Program-made: the position numbers and the translations under genes | The notes under the pieces: generated by a model | Databases searched by the model: none | What the model was told of the DNA's origin: nothing | What the model saw: the letters and a program-made list of their open reading frames with translations, nothing else | Part shown: positions 52,189 to 60,918 of the stretch, in pieces | Position numbering within the stretch: position 1 is the stretch's first letter | How the letters are laid out: the number at the start of each line of letters is the position of its first letter | Assembly: GCF_000266905.1 (NCBI RefSeq) | Contig: NC_018027.1 | Span: forward strand, 5,394,001-5,458,000 | Direction of reading: 5' to 3' | DNA length: 64,000 bases | DNA from: Mycolicibacterium chubuense NBB4 | GTDB lineage: Bacteria > Actinomycetota > Actinomycetes > Mycobacteriales > Mycobacteriaceae

Positions 52189-52200
52189 CGATTCACTCCC

Positions 52201-53034
52201 CTAGCCCAGTATCGGGAACCGGCGCTCGGCCGCCATCCGGTCCACCGCCGCCTGCAACGCACCCTCGACCTTCTCGTGCACGGCCCGGTCGTCACCGTCG
52301 GGCTCGATCGGGTCCAGCGCCTCGATGACGATCTTGGACGGCAGCGGGATGTGCCCGTACAGGTCGCTGATGATCAGACCCCACGGCGGGGCGAGCGCGA
52401 TCGGCACGCTCTTGAGCCGCAGCAGCTTGTCGACCATCAACAGCTTGGCCAGCCACTGCCCACGGCTGAGGAAGAACACGCTCTCCTGCCCACCGACGCT
52501 GGCGATCGGCACAATAGGGACGCCCGCTTCCCGGGCCAGCCGGACGTAGCCCATGCGTCCACCGAAGTCGACCTTGTTGCGCTCCCAGAACGGCCGGAAC
52601 ACTTCGTAGTCACCGCCGGGGTACACCAGCAGCGCGGCCCCGGACTGCAGGGCGAGCCGGGCGTTGTCGTGGTTGGCGGCGACGGTGCCGAATTTGCGCA
52701 GCGACCCCAGCGGCGGCGCGGACACGACCAGGTTGTGCGCCAGTTGGTAGAACGGGCGCTCGACCCCGAAGTACGACGAGAACGCCAGCGTGAACACGAA
52801 GGTGTCGGGCGGGACGTTGCCGCCGCTGTGGTTGCCCACCAACAGCACCGGGCCCTCGGCCGGGATCCGGTCCAGCCCGCGGACGTCGGCCCGGAAGTAC
52901 AGCGACGCGAGCAGCCACAGCCCCGGCAGCTGCTCCCTTATGTAGTCCGAGTCGCGCTGGTCCAGGTCGGCCTTCGGCACGCGCGAGGAGACCTGGTGCT
53001 TGACCCAATCGAAGACATCACCGAACCCGGCCAT
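52201..53034 (-). CDS. lysophospholipid acyltransferase family protein (PlsC-like)
   Basis: 277 residues from ATG 53034, chosen because earlier GTG starts (53052, 53067) overlap the CopD gene more deeply and none has a strong ribosome binding site. NHSGGNVPPD is the NHxxxxD catalytic motif; later YPGGDYEVFRPFWERNKVDFGG is the substrate-binding EGTR-like region of this branch, and GVPIVPIASVGG follows. Probably acylates a lysophospholipid or similar acceptor at the membrane. Overlaps the end of the CopD gene by 17 nt. Confidence 0.88.
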   Translation of the reverse strand: MAGFGDVFDWVKHQVSSRVPKADLDQRDSDYIREQLPGLWLLASLYFRADVRGLDRIPAEGPVLLVGNHSGGNVPPDTFVFTLAFSSYFGVERPFYQLAHNLVVSAPPLGSLRKFGTVAANHDNARLALQSGAALLVYPGGDYEVFRPFWERNKVDFGGRMGYVRLAREAGVPIVPIASVGGQESVFFLSRGQWLAKLLMVDKLLRLKSVPIALAPPWGLIISDLYGHIPLPSKIVIEALDPIEPDGDDRAVHEKVEGALQAAVDRMAAERRFPILG

Positions 53035-54043
53035 GCGAGTGATATTGACCACGGCCCCGCGGCGCAAACCTGGCCTGCCGGGTGCCGGCCCACAGAGCCA
53101 GCGCGACGAGTGCGACGAGCGCGGCCCCGCTGGCGAACACCGTCGCGTCGAACGGCCCGGCGCCGGGCCATCCGGCCTCCGCGCGGGCCGAGCCGCGCAG
53201 GAACGGCACGACCGCCAGGATCGCCACGCCCACGACCGCTTCGGCGACGACCACGACCGGGAAGTGCTCGACGGTCAGCCGGACCACCGACCGGGTGTCG
53301 CCGTCGCGCCGGGCAAGCCGGATCCGGGGCATCAGCACCCGCATGTTGTAGGCGCCGGCCCCGAGCAGCGCGACCACCAGGACGAGCTTGACGGCGAGGT
53401 AGCGCCCGTAGGCGGTGGTGAGCAGCTGTGCCGGGGTGCCGACGTGCGTCCATGCCAGCCACATCCCGCTGATGATCAGCCCGCCGACCGCGTAGAGCGC
53501 GACGACGCTGAAGCGCTCCCAGACCTGCGCCCAGTCGCGTCCGGCGGCCGCCTCCTCGCCACGGGCGCGCCGGCCGAGCATCCCGGCCGCGCCGAGCACC
53601 ACCAGACCGCCCACCCACAACGTCGCCGCGACCACGTGGACGACGGTGAGGACGCTGCGGGCCAGGCTGTCGAGCGAGCCGACGGTGGCGGGCAGCAGCG
53701 GGATCACCGCACCCACGACGGCCGTCGCCGTCACCGCGGCCGCGACCGGCCGCGAGGCGCGGGTTCGCAGCACCACCAGACCCGCGGCCAGGAGCAGCGC
53801 GACCACCAGGTCGCTGACGGCGGCCGAGAGGACGAACTGCGCGGCCGCCCACACCGCCACGGCGAGTGCGGTCGGCAGGGCCAGCCGGCGCACGTTCTGC
53901 GACACCACCCCGCCGCGGGCTTCGGGGATGGCGAGGAACGCGATCGTCAGCCCGATCGCGGCGGGCACCGACAGGCTGAGGAAGTGCACGACCTCGGCCG
54001 CCACGTCGCCGAATGCCGGTGCCGGAGGTGTTTGTCCAGACAT
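53018..54043 (-). CDS. CopD-family membrane protein
   Basis: About 341 residues from ATG 54043, eight or more membrane helices. RSVLTVVHVVAATLWVGGLVVL holds the His-x-x-A-x-x-x-W-V-G feature of the CopD domain, and AYGRYLAVKLVLVVALLGAGAYN the second. Copper transport or respiratory assembly is the usual family role; no CopC is nearby. In an operon with PlsC-like and SRPBCC genes. 69 nt separate it from the ECF42 sigma gene. Confidence 0.82.
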   Translation of the reverse strand: MSGQTPPAPAFGDVAAEVVHFLSLSVPAAIGLTIAFLAIPEARGGVVSQNVRRLALPTALAVAVWAAAQFVLSAAVSDLVVALLLAAGLVVLRTRASRPVAAAVTATAVVGAVIPLLPATVGSLDSLARSVLTVVHVVAATLWVGGLVVLGAAGMLGRRARGEEAAAGRDWAQVWERFSVVALYAVGGLIISGMWLAWTHVGTPAQLLTTAYGRYLAVKLVLVVALLGAGAYNMRVLMPRIRLARRDGDTRSVVRLTVEHFPVVVVAEAVVGVAILAVVPFLRGSARAEAGWPGAGPFDATVFASGAALVALVALALWAGTRQARFAPRGRGQYHSHGRVR

Positions 54044-54111
54044 GCCCACACGCTAGGAGCCCTGGTTTTGCGTGCGCTGTGCGCGCGATGTGCCGCGGCG
54101 ATGAAGTCGTC

Positions 54112-55257
54112 CTACCGGTCGGGCTGCCGGCGCAGCCGGGCCGCCTGCAGGGTGAGGTGGTCGCGCTCGGCGGCGTTTCGCGCCTGGGCCGCCGCCTTCG
54201 CGTAGAGGTCCGCGGCGGTGGCGGCGTCGCCGGCCTTGGCATGCAGATAAGCCACCGCCGCGGTGTGGCGTGGCAGTGCCGGATCGAGGGCGGCGAGCGC
54301 CGCCAGCCCGGCCTGAGGTCCGTCCGCTTCGCCGACGGCGACGGCGCGGTTCAGACGCACCACGGGGCTGTCGGTGAGCCGGACCAACTCGTCGTACCAC
54401 TCGACGATCTGCACCCAGTCGGTCTCGTCGGCGGTCTGGGCGTCGGCGTGCAGGGCCGCGATCGCGGCCTGCGCCTGATACTCCCCGAGCCGGTCGCGAG
54501 CGAGTGCGGCCTGCAGGATCGCCACCCCCTCGGCGATCCGGTCGCGCTGCCAACATCGGCGGTCCTGCTCGGCGAGCGGTACCAGGCTGCCGTCGGGGCG
54601 AGTGCGGGCCGGCCGTCTGGCGTGGTGCAGCAGAAAGAGGGCGAGCAGTCCCGCGACCTCTTCGTCGGGGGTGCTCGCCGCCAGCTGGCGAGTCAGCCGG
54701 ATCGCCTCTGCGGCGAGGTCGACGTCGCCGCTGTAGCCCTCGTTGAACACCAGATACAGCACCCGGCACACGGTGCGCAGATCGCCGGGGTGGTCCCACC
54801 GGACGTCGGCGACCGCGCGCTTGGCGCGGCTGATCCGTTGTGCCATGGTCGCTTCCGGCACGAGGTAGGCCTGTGCGATCTGGCGGGTGGTGAGGCCGCC
54901 GACGGCCCGCAGCGTCAGCGCGACCGCCGACGCGGGGCTCAGCTCGGGGTGCGCGCAGAGGAAGTAGAGCTGCAGCGTGTCGTCGACGGACGCCGCGGCA
55001 CCGGGCGGCGGTTCGTCGGCGACGAGCGTTTCGCGCCGCTGCCGCGCCGCGTCGGACCGCGCCATGTCGACGAATCGCCGCCACGCCGTGGTGATCAGCC
55101 AGCCCTTGGGGTCGTCGGGGGGTCGGGCCTGCCACGTTTCGACCGCCCGGATCAGCGCCTCCTGGACGGCGTCCTCGGCGGTCGCGAAGTCCGCCCCGCG
55201 GTGGACGAGGGCGGCCAGCACGCCGGGGATGAGGTCCCGCAGCCGTTCCTCGTCCAC
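54112..55257 (-). CDS. ECF42-type sigma factor with TPR-like C-terminal domain
   Basis: 381 residues. Sigma regions 2 (ATAEDAVQEALIRAVETWQARPPDDPKGWLITTAWRRFVD) and 4 (AVGGLTTRQIAQAYLVPEATMAQRISRAKRAV), then a helical domain of about 200 residues (DUF6596/TPR-like). This is the ECF42 architecture, which by literature replaces the anti-sigma factor with the C-terminal extension and is genetically linked to a YCII/DGPF protein. That partner is 15 nt upstream. The start codon is at 55257. Confidence 0.92.
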   Translation of the reverse strand: MDEERLRDLIPGVLAALVHRGADFATAEDAVQEALIRAVETWQARPPDDPKGWLITTAWRRFVDMARSDAARQRRETLVADEPPPGAAASVDDTLQLYFLCAHPELSPASAVALTLRAVGGLTTRQIAQAYLVPEATMAQRISRAKRAVADVRWDHPGDLRTVCRVLYLVFNEGYSGDVDLAAEAIRLTRQLAASTPDEEVAGLLALFLLHHARRPARTRPDGSLVPLAEQDRRCWQRDRIAEGVAILQAALARDRLGEYQAQAAIAALHADAQTADETDWVQIVEWYDELVRLTDSPVVRLNRAVAVGEADGPQAGLAALAALDPALPRHTAAVAYLHAKAGDAATAADLYAKAAAQARNAAERDHLTLQAARLRRQPDR

Positions 55258-55272
55258 CGCGCCGACGGTCCG

Positions 55273-55680
55273 CTACTCGGTGACGGTCGGTGGAGCGGCC
55301 ATGAACGGCCGCACCTCGAGCCACTCGCAGATCGGCGTTCCGCCCGCACCGGGCGCCGCAGACAGTTCGCCGGCGAGTTCGACCGCCCGCTCGTAGGACT
55401 CGACGTCGATGATCATCCAGCCGGCGATCAGGTCCTTCGTCTCGGCGAACGGGCCGTCCGTCACGGGCGGTCTGCCCTGCCCGTCGTGGCGCACCCAGGC
55501 GCCCTCCGGAGCCAGCCCCTGCGCGTCGACGAATTCCCCGGTCTCCTCCAACTTCGCCGCGAAATCGTGCATGTACTGGACATGCGCCCGGACCTCGTCG
55601 GGCGACCACCGATCCATCGGCACGAAGTCTGCCGGTGTGGGGGCGCCTCGATAGTGCTTGAGCAGCAGGTACTTCGCCAC
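55273..55680 (-). CDS. YCII/DGPF-family protein, ECF42 partner
   Basis: 135 residues, with VTDGPFAETKDLIAGWMIIDV, the DGPF signature of the family, and a conserved His in YLLLKHYRG. AAGGGAG lies before the ATG. It is upstream of the ECF42 gene, as in most genomes with this sigma group, and is the usual conserved target or co-regulator. Catalytic role unproven. Confidence 0.92.
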   Translation of the reverse strand: MAKYLLLKHYRGAPTPADFVPMDRWSPDEVRAHVQYMHDFAAKLEETGEFVDAQGLAPEGAWVRHDGQGRPPVTDGPFAETKDLIAGWMIIDVESYERAVELAGELSAAPGAGGTPICEWLEVRPFMAAPPTVTE

Positions 55681-55796
55681 GGGTTTCTCCCTTCGGTTGG
55701 CGACCCTAGTTGATCGCGCACCCCTGGGACGGAGCCGTCACGCCGTTCTCGACACGACATCCGGGAAGAAAAGTGACGTATCGAATCGTTATCAAC

Positions 55797-55822
55797 GTTT
55801 GTCCCACTTGTCACATGGGTAA
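55797..55822 (+). promoter_or_regulatory. SigF-type promoter
   Basis: GTTT (55797-55800), 16-nt spacer, GGGTAA (55817-55822): the best SigF-type match in the window. It lies 73 nt before the ATG at 55895, in a 214-bp AT-richer intergenic region. Confidence 0.55.
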
Positions 55823-55894
55823 CTCCAGTAACGGCGCTGGCATGCAGGCGCCGCTCCTGAACACCCCCAAGAAAGAGCCGAATGGATCATCGGA

Positions 55895-56362
55895 ATGAAC
55901 ACAGTCCTGTATTTCAGCGCCAGCGGCGCCGTGTATGAAACCCGTGCCTACACCACCACCGACATCGACCAGCTCGTTCACGACCAAGGGCTGCAGAGCC
56001 TGACCAGCGCCGACCGGCAGTTCGACTTCTGGTTCAGCCCCTCGACGCAGCGGTGCCAGCGCCGCGTCAACCAGCACGCCACTGAAATGCTCTTGGCAAC
56101 GACCACTTTCACTGCCAAGACCGTTCCCCTTCTGCGCGGTTGCGTGGTCGTCGCCACTCACGACGCCGACGGTGAGCTCGACGGTTTGAGCTGGCAGCAG
56201 CTCGACCTGCTCGCGCAGCGCAACCGCACGCTCACCAAGCGGGACGAACGCACGCTCGCGCGGCGCATCCTCCGTGACGACCGCACGCAGCGGCGCACCG
56301 CTGCGCCGGTCACGCCCGCGCCGGTCAGCTGCGCCCGGCCACGCGCGACGGCACATCGCTGA
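55895..56362 (+). CDS. hypothetical protein, possibly DUF3846-like
   Basis: 155 residues, soluble. The middle segment VNQHATEMLLATTTFTAKTVPLLRGCVVVATHDADGELDGLSWQQLDLL has the look of DUF3846 (Asn-x-x-Ala followed by a VPLxxG strand and dG-x-x-x-GLS), but I give that low weight. The C-terminus is Arg-rich. A SigF-type promoter at 55797-55822 precedes it, so stress regulation is inferred. Function unknown. Confidence 0.65.
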   Translation: MNTVLYFSASGAVYETRAYTTTDIDQLVHDQGLQSLTSADRQFDFWFSPSTQRCQRRVNQHATEMLLATTTFTAKTVPLLRGCVVVATHDADGELDGLSWQQLDLLAQRNRTLTKRDERTLARRILRDDRTQRRTAAPVTPAPVSCARPRATAHR

Positions 56363-56368
56363 TCCGGT

Positions 56369-56393
56369 GGTTGGACGGGCCGCGAGGGGGTAG
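56369..56393 (+). promoter_or_regulatory. SigF-type promoter, probably giving a leaderless mRNA
   Basis: GGTT (56369-56372), 15-nt spacer, GGGTAG (56388-56393). The -10 ends only 9 nt before the ATG at 56403, so transcription should start at or next to the start codon. No ribosome binding site is visible, in line with a leaderless message. Confidence 0.45.
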
Positions 56394-56402
56394 AGCCTCG
56401 CC

Positions 56403-56972
56403 ATGAACCTCCATCACGTCCTCGGGAGCGTCGAACGTCTGCGGATCCTCGACTCACCCGCCGCCACCGCGTCCGGCGTCGCCCGCCGGCTGATCGGTTC
56501 TGGCCGTCTCGCCCAAGCCCTGCGGGGTTCCTGGCTCGGCCACCCGGTGCACCCGTTGCTGATCACCGTGCCGATCGGCTCCTGGATTGCCTCCGCCGTG
56601 TTCGACGTCGTCTTCACCGACGTCGCGGCGGCCCGCCGGCTCGTCGCCGTCGGGCTGGTCGCCACGCCGCCGACCGTGCTGGCCGGCTGGGCCGATTTCC
56701 CCCTGCTGAACCGTCGCCAGCAGCGGGTGGGACTGGTGCACGCGGTGTCCAACTTCGTCGGCGTCGTCATGTTCACGCTGTCGTACCGGGCCTACCGACG
56801 CGAGCGGAACGAGGCCGCACGCCGCTACACGATGCTGGGGCTCGCGGCGATCAGCGTCGGCGGCGCGCTCGGCGGCCACCTCTCCTACGCGCAGGGCGCG
56901 GGGATGTTCCGCTGGCAACCGGTCCGCGCCGTGACGCACCGCAGCCCGATCGAACACCAGCGCGCCGCCTGA
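56403..56972 (+). CDS. DUF2231 membrane protein
   Basis: 189 residues with four membrane helices. GSWLGHPVHPLLITVPIGSWIASAVFDVV is the DUF2231 signature (GHPxHP), and GGHLSYAQGAGM the second conserved motif. Some relatives bind haem or accompany cytochromes; no such neighbour is present. Start at ATG 56403 without a ribosome binding site, fitting the leaderless promoter directly upstream. Convergent with the monooxygenase gene. Confidence 0.88.
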   Translation: MNLHHVLGSVERLRILDSPAATASGVARRLIGSGRLAQALRGSWLGHPVHPLLITVPIGSWIASAVFDVVFTDVAAARRLVAVGLVATPPTVLAGWADFPLLNRRQQRVGLVHAVSNFVGVVMFTLSYRAYRRERNEAARRYTMLGLAAISVGGALGGHLSYAQGAGMFRWQPVRAVTHRSPIEHQRAA

Positions 56973-56978
56973 CGACGA

Positions 56979-58190
56979 TCACCTGCCCGGTCCGTAGAGC
57001 CCGGGGAGGAGGTCGGGGTCTCCCGGAACCCACGTGCTGGTGACCTGTGATCGCTCGCCCATGGCCACGGCTCGGTCCACCAGCCGGTTGCCCAGTTCCA
57101 CTTGCGCCGGCTCCCAGGCCTTCAGCGCAGCGGCGATCCCGGCGGTCGCCTCGGTGCCGTTCTCGGCGGCCAGCAGGTGCTCGTAGAGCGTCCACGCATC
57201 GGCGGCGGCCTTGGCCGACCCCGCCGCGGGATGCGGCCGCACCGTGAACGCGGCGTCGCCGATGACCGCGATCCGTCCGACGGCCATGCGGGGGACTCGG
57301 GCGTCGGTGACGATCTGCAGGTACGGCTGCTCGGTCCGCGTGACGACCTCGGCGACCGCCGGCGCCAGCTGGTCGGCGGCGGCCTGCCTCATCTCTTCGA
57401 CGTAGCGCTGTTGCACCCCACCGGGATGCAGTGACACCTCCGCCTCGATCCCCCGCAGGTCGGTGGTCATCTCCTGCAGTTCCGGTCCGTCCTCGACGTT
57501 GCGGTACCAGACGAAGTTCAGCAGTCGCTCGCCGACGGCGAGCTCTCCGTTCATGCCGGGGATCGTGTACATGACCGCGTGGGTGTTCGGTGCGACGCTG
57601 TAGGTCAGCGAGTCGGCCAGCAGCGCACGGGACGCACCGCTGGCCCGGTCTTCGCGCAGGGTCCCGCGCCACCCGACGTAGCCCGCGTACTGCCGGCGCA
57701 GTCCCGGGAAGAGTCGACGCCGCGCGGTCGAGCTGACCCCGTCGGCGAACACCACCAGCTCCGCGCGCTCGACGCGGCCGGTGACGAAGCGAACCTCGAC
57801 CCCGTCGGCGTCCTGGTCGAATCCGGCACAGAACTCACCGAGGTGGTACCGCGCGTCACCGAAGTCGGCGAGCAGCGCCCGGTATACGGTTCCCCAAGAC
57901 GCGCAACGGGATTCGAAAGGCTGCTCGAACACCACGTCGTTGTCCGGGCCCAGATAGCGCAGCCGAACACTGTGCGTGCTGAGTTCTTCGATGCGGCGCG
58001 CGCTGTGCGCGTCGAACCATCTCATGGTCATCGGCTGCAGCACGATGCCGCCTCCGCGGTTGTCCAGTGGCGCGGGCGTCCGTTCGAAGACGTCGACGTC
58101 GAAGCCCAGGCGGCGCAACAGCAGCGCGCTGGTCAGTCCTCCGATCGAGCCGCCGACCACCACGGCTCGCGCCCCCGCGTAATCCCGCAC
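56979..58190 (-). CDS. FAD-dependent aromatic-ring-hydroxylase-like monooxygenase
   Basis: 403 residues from GTG 58190 (AGGA six bases upstream); the upstream in-frame extension to 58592 has no support. ARAVVVGGSIGGLTSALLLRRLG (GxGxxG-type FAD), ADGVSSTARRRLFPG (DG motif), and AVIGDAAFTVRPHPAAGSAKAAADAW (GD motif). NAD(P)H-dependent hydroxylation is the family reaction; substrate unknown. Close in layout to salicylate/6-hydroxynicotinate-type monooxygenases. Divergent from the small 58256 frame. Confidence 0.88.
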   Translation of the reverse strand: MRDYAGARAVVVGGSIGGLTSALLLRRLGFDVDVFERTPAPLDNRGGGIVLQPMTMRWFDAHSARRIEELSTHSVRLRYLGPDNDVVFEQPFESRCASWGTVYRALLADFGDARYHLGEFCAGFDQDADGVEVRFVTGRVERAELVVFADGVSSTARRRLFPGLRRQYAGYVGWRGTLREDRASGASRALLADSLTYSVAPNTHAVMYTIPGMNGELAVGERLLNFVWYRNVEDGPELQEMTTDLRGIEAEVSLHPGGVQQRYVEEMRQAAADQLAPAVAEVVTRTEQPYLQIVTDARVPRMAVGRIAVIGDAAFTVRPHPAAGSAKAAADAWTLYEHLLAAENGTEATAGIAAALKAWEPAQVELGNRLVDRAVAMGERSQVTSTWVPGDPDLLPGLYGPGR

Positions 58191-58255
58191 GCTCAGTCCT
58201 CCCCCGACACCGACCGCGCGATTATTACCGCCAGAGACGGGGTACGACGTCACGC

Positions 58256-58387
58256 ATGACAGTTTCCGGAGAGAATGTAACGCCTGAACCTTCACCGTCG
58301 GACGACGAGCCGCTGGCGCCGGCCACCCCGGGCGCCGAGGCGCTTCCCCTGCCCGACGAGCAGGTCGAGAAGCCGTCGGAGACGTAG
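58256..58387 (+). CDS. possible 43-residue acidic peptide
   Basis: ATG 58256 opens a Pro/Glu/Ser-rich peptide (TVSGENVTPEPSPSDDEPLAP..., ending KPSET). Highly acidic and low-complexity, with no fold motif. The ribosome binding site is weak. The position in a divergent intergenic region and typical codon use mildly favour a gene; a chance frame is the alternative. Confidence 0.3.
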   Translation: MTVSGENVTPEPSPSDDEPLAPATPGAEALPLPDEQVEKPSET

Positions 58388-58401
58388 CGAAATCGTCAGT
58401 T

Positions 58402-58427
58402 TTGACAGGGTTTTCGCGCCTTAGACT
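58402..58427 (+). promoter_or_regulatory. possible housekeeping promoter of the DUF427 gene
   Basis: TTGACA (58402-58407) is a perfect -35 and TAGACT (58422-58427) a fair -10, but the 14-nt spacer is short. The ATG at 58434 follows by 6 nt, again suggesting a leaderless transcript. Confidence 0.3.
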
Positions 58428-58433
58428 GCCTGC

Positions 58434-58925
58434 ATGCCCGTTCCCGACACGCCGCGGCCAGGACAGGAGTCGGTGTGGGACTATCCTCGGCCGCCTCGCG
58501 TCGAAGAGTTCCGCGGCTCGATCGTGGTGGAACTCGGCGGCCGGAAGATCGCCGAGACGGACCGCGCGTGGCGGGTGCTCGAGACCAGTCACCCGCCGAC
58601 GTACTACCTGCCCCGGGAGTCGTTCGTCGACGGCTGCCTGCGCGACGCGCCGGGGTCGTCATGGTGTGAATGGAAGGGTCAGGCGAGCTACTTCGACCTG
58701 GTGACCCCGGCGAAGACCGCACCGAAAGCGGCGTGGACGTACCGGAATCCGACGTCCGGGTTCGGAGCCATCGGGAACGCGATCGCCGTGATGCCCGCCT
58801 CCGTGGACCGCTGCCTGGTCAACGGCGAGGTAGTCCAGCCGCAGCCGGGAGGTTTCTACGGCGGGTGGATCACCAGCTGGATCGCCGGGCCGTTCAAAGG
58901 CGTGCCGGGTTCCATGGGCTGGTGA
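58434..58925 (+). CDS. DUF427 domain protein
   Basis: 163 residues with a conserved core YYLPRESF, SWCEWKGQASYFDL and ESVWDYPRPPRVEEFRGSI. The DUF427 barrel has a Cys and acidic residues that look catalytic but its activity is not established. Start at ATG 58434, without a strong ribosome binding site. Convergent with the F420 oxidoreductase gene, 7 bp apart. Confidence 0.88.
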   Translation: MPVPDTPRPGQESVWDYPRPPRVEEFRGSIVVELGGRKIAETDRAWRVLETSHPPTYYLPRESFVDGCLRDAPGSSWCEWKGQASYFDLVTPAKTAPKAAWTYRNPTSGFGAIGNAIAVMPASVDRCLVNGEVVQPQPGGFYGGWITSWIAGPFKGVPGSMGW

Positions 58926-58932
58926 GCACCGC

Positions 58933-59763
58933 TCAGCCGGTGTAGCGCGCCACCTGGTCGGCGTAGCTGTCGAGCAGCCGCAGCGACGCGTCGAGCGGCT
59001 TGGTCGGCAACAGCAGGGCGACCTGGCCGAAGCCCAGTTCGTCGGCGGCACGCCAGTATTCGGTGTCGACGGGAGTGCCGAACATGGCCAGCGGAACGTC
59101 GTGACCGCTGCCGTCGCGCATCTGGCCGATGCGCCGGGCGAGCCTGTCGACCGGCAGCGGGTTGGAGATCCAGCCCGCCTGGTGGCGGATCACCCGCTTG
59201 ACGGTGGCGTCGGAGTCGCCGCCGATGTAGACGGGCGGATGCGGCTTCTGCACCGGTTTGGGCCGGCTGAAGGACGGTTCGAAGTCCACGAACCTCCCGT
59301 GGTACTCGGCGGGTTCGGAGGTCCACAGCGCCTTGATCGCCTCGATCCGCTCGTCGAGCAGGGCGCCCCGTGTCTTCGGGTCGGTGCCGTGGTCGCGCAA
59401 CTCCTCGATGTTCCAGCCGGCGCCGACGCCGAAGACGAAGCGGCCGTTGGAGATCAGGTCGATGCTGGCCGCTTCCTTGGCGGTGATGATCGGGTCACGC
59501 TGGATCAGCAGCGCGATGCCGGTGAACAGCTCGATCGTCGTGGTCACGGCCGCGGCGGCGGCGAGCGTGACGAAGGGGTCCAGCGTCCGGTAGTAGACCG
59601 ACGGCAGCTCACCGCCCTGCGGATACGGCGACTCCCGGCTGGCCGGGATGTGGGTGTGCTCGGCGATGACCAGTGACGCGAAACCGCGCTCCTCGACGGC
59701 CCTGGCAAGCGACACCGTGTCGATGGTGTCGTCGTTGACGAACGTGGAGATCCCGAATTTCAT
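58933..59763 (-). CDS. LLM-class F420-dependent oxidoreductase (TIGR03619-like)
   Basis: 276 residues from ATG 59763 (AGGGA upstream). MKFGISTFVNDDTIDTVSLARAVEERGFASLVIAEH, LISNGRFVFGVGAGWN and PPVYIGGDSDATVKRVIRHQAGW are the F420-binding barrel segments of the TIGR03619 group. Substrate unknown. Starts 19 nt after the protease gene's stop, on the same strand. Confidence 0.9.
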   Translation of the reverse strand: MKFGISTFVNDDTIDTVSLARAVEERGFASLVIAEHTHIPASRESPYPQGGELPSVYYRTLDPFVTLAAAAAVTTTIELFTGIALLIQRDPIITAKEAASIDLISNGRFVFGVGAGWNIEELRDHGTDPKTRGALLDERIEAIKALWTSEPAEYHGRFVDFEPSFSRPKPVQKPHPPVYIGGDSDATVKRVIRHQAGWISNPLPVDRLARRIGQMRDGSGHDVPLAMFGTPVDTEYWRAADELGFGQVALLLPTKPLDASLRLLDSYADQVARYTG

Positions 59764-59782
59764 CGCTGTCCCTGCCTGTCGT

Positions 59783-60784
59783 TCAGTTGGGCGGTCCGGC
59801 CGCGAGCCTGACCGGGATGCTGTGCGCGGTGCGGGCGCGGTCGAGATAGTCCACGGTGACCGGGTCACCGGGGTGGTGCCGGTCGAGGACATCGGTCAGC
59901 ACCGTCCCGTCCGGCGTCGGCACGGCGTCGATGCCGGTGATGACGTCGCCGCCGGCCAGGCCCGCCAGGTCGGCCGGTGAGCCGCGCAGCACTCCCTGCA
60001 CGACCACTCCCGCCGGATCGCGGTCGTCGTTGATGCCGATCCCGAGGATTCCGGTCGGTCCGACGTGCACGGATCCGGACGCGTTGCCCGCCTGGATCGC
60101 CTCCGCGGTGGCCAGAGCCTGGTTGATCGGAATGGCGAAGCCGCCGGCGTTGGTCATCCGGTAGGTCTGCGATCCCACGGTGACGATGCCGACGACCCGG
60201 CCGGTGCTGTCGACCAGCGGTCCGCCGGAGTCCCCCGGCAGGGTGTCGGCATCGAATCCGATCAGCCCGTCGAGTTGCTCGCTGCTGCCGGTGAAGTCGT
60301 CGTCGGCGGTGACGTTCTGGCCGAGCGCCCGCACCGTTCCCGGCGATCGGGTCAGCGGGCCGCCGCCCGGAAATCCGACCCCGGTGACCGGATCCCCGAT
60401 GCGCACGGTCGACGAGTCGGCGGTCGGAGCGACCGGCAGATTCGACGCTCCCCGCAGCCGCAGGACCGCCACATCGTTCTTGCGGTCGTAGCCGACGACG
60501 TCGACGGGATAGCTCCGGCCGGTCCCCACATCGGTCGCCGTGATGTCCGCCGCGCCCCGGATCACGTGATTGTTGGTGAGCGCGATGCCGTCGGGGCGCA
60601 GCACCACACCGGTGCCCGAGCCGACGGCTCCCTGCACCGGCAGGTCGGTGTCGATGCGCACGACGCCCGGTTCCACAGCCGTCGTGTCGGCCACCGGGAC
60701 GGGTTCGGCCGACGCCGTCGGCACCGCCACCAGACTTGCGATGGTCAGCGCCAGTGCCGCGATGACCGGTGTGGGTGAAGGCAT
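59783..60784 (-). CDS. secreted HtrA/PepA-like serine protease with PDZ domain
   Basis: 333 residues from ATG 60784 with AAAGGG upstream. Signal peptide to about residue 26 (ASA). Catalytic triad His73 (TNNHVI), Asp104 (DVAVLRL) and Ser186 (GDSGGPL); PDZ domain from about 235 (GILGIGIN ... GSPADLAGLAGGDVITGI). This is the trypsin-like S1C layout of mycobacterial PepA (Rv0125) and HtrA. Likely extracellular or periplasmic protein quality control. The F420 oxidoreductase gene follows. Confidence 0.92.
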   Translation of the reverse strand: MPSPTPVIAALALTIASLVAVPTASAEPVPVADTTAVEPGVVRIDTDLPVQGAVGSGTGVVLRPDGIALTNNHVIRGAADITATDVGTGRSYPVDVVGYDRKNDVAVLRLRGASNLPVAPTADSSTVRIGDPVTGVGFPGGGPLTRSPGTVRALGQNVTADDDFTGSSEQLDGLIGFDADTLPGDSGGPLVDSTGRVVGIVTVGSQTYRMTNAGGFAIPINQALATAEAIQAGNASGSVHVGPTGILGIGINDDRDPAGVVVQGVLRGSPADLAGLAGGDVITGIDAVPTPDGTVLTDVLDRHHPGDPVTVDYLDRARTAHSIPVRLAAGPPN

Positions 60785-60918
60785 CGGAATCCCTTTCGTC
60801 CGGCGGCGATGACGCATACCCCGTCCCGCCCGGTGATGAACACCGCTTCGCCTGACGGAACAGCTCGGCCCGGTGGCCACGATTATCGCCCGGCGTCGGC
60901 GTTCAAGAGAACCGCGTC

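Noticed and set aside
55710..55898. Short plus-strand open frame across the promoter region before 55895
   Set aside because: It covers the SigF-type promoter and ends at the next start; composition and lack of a ribosome binding site argue against a gene.
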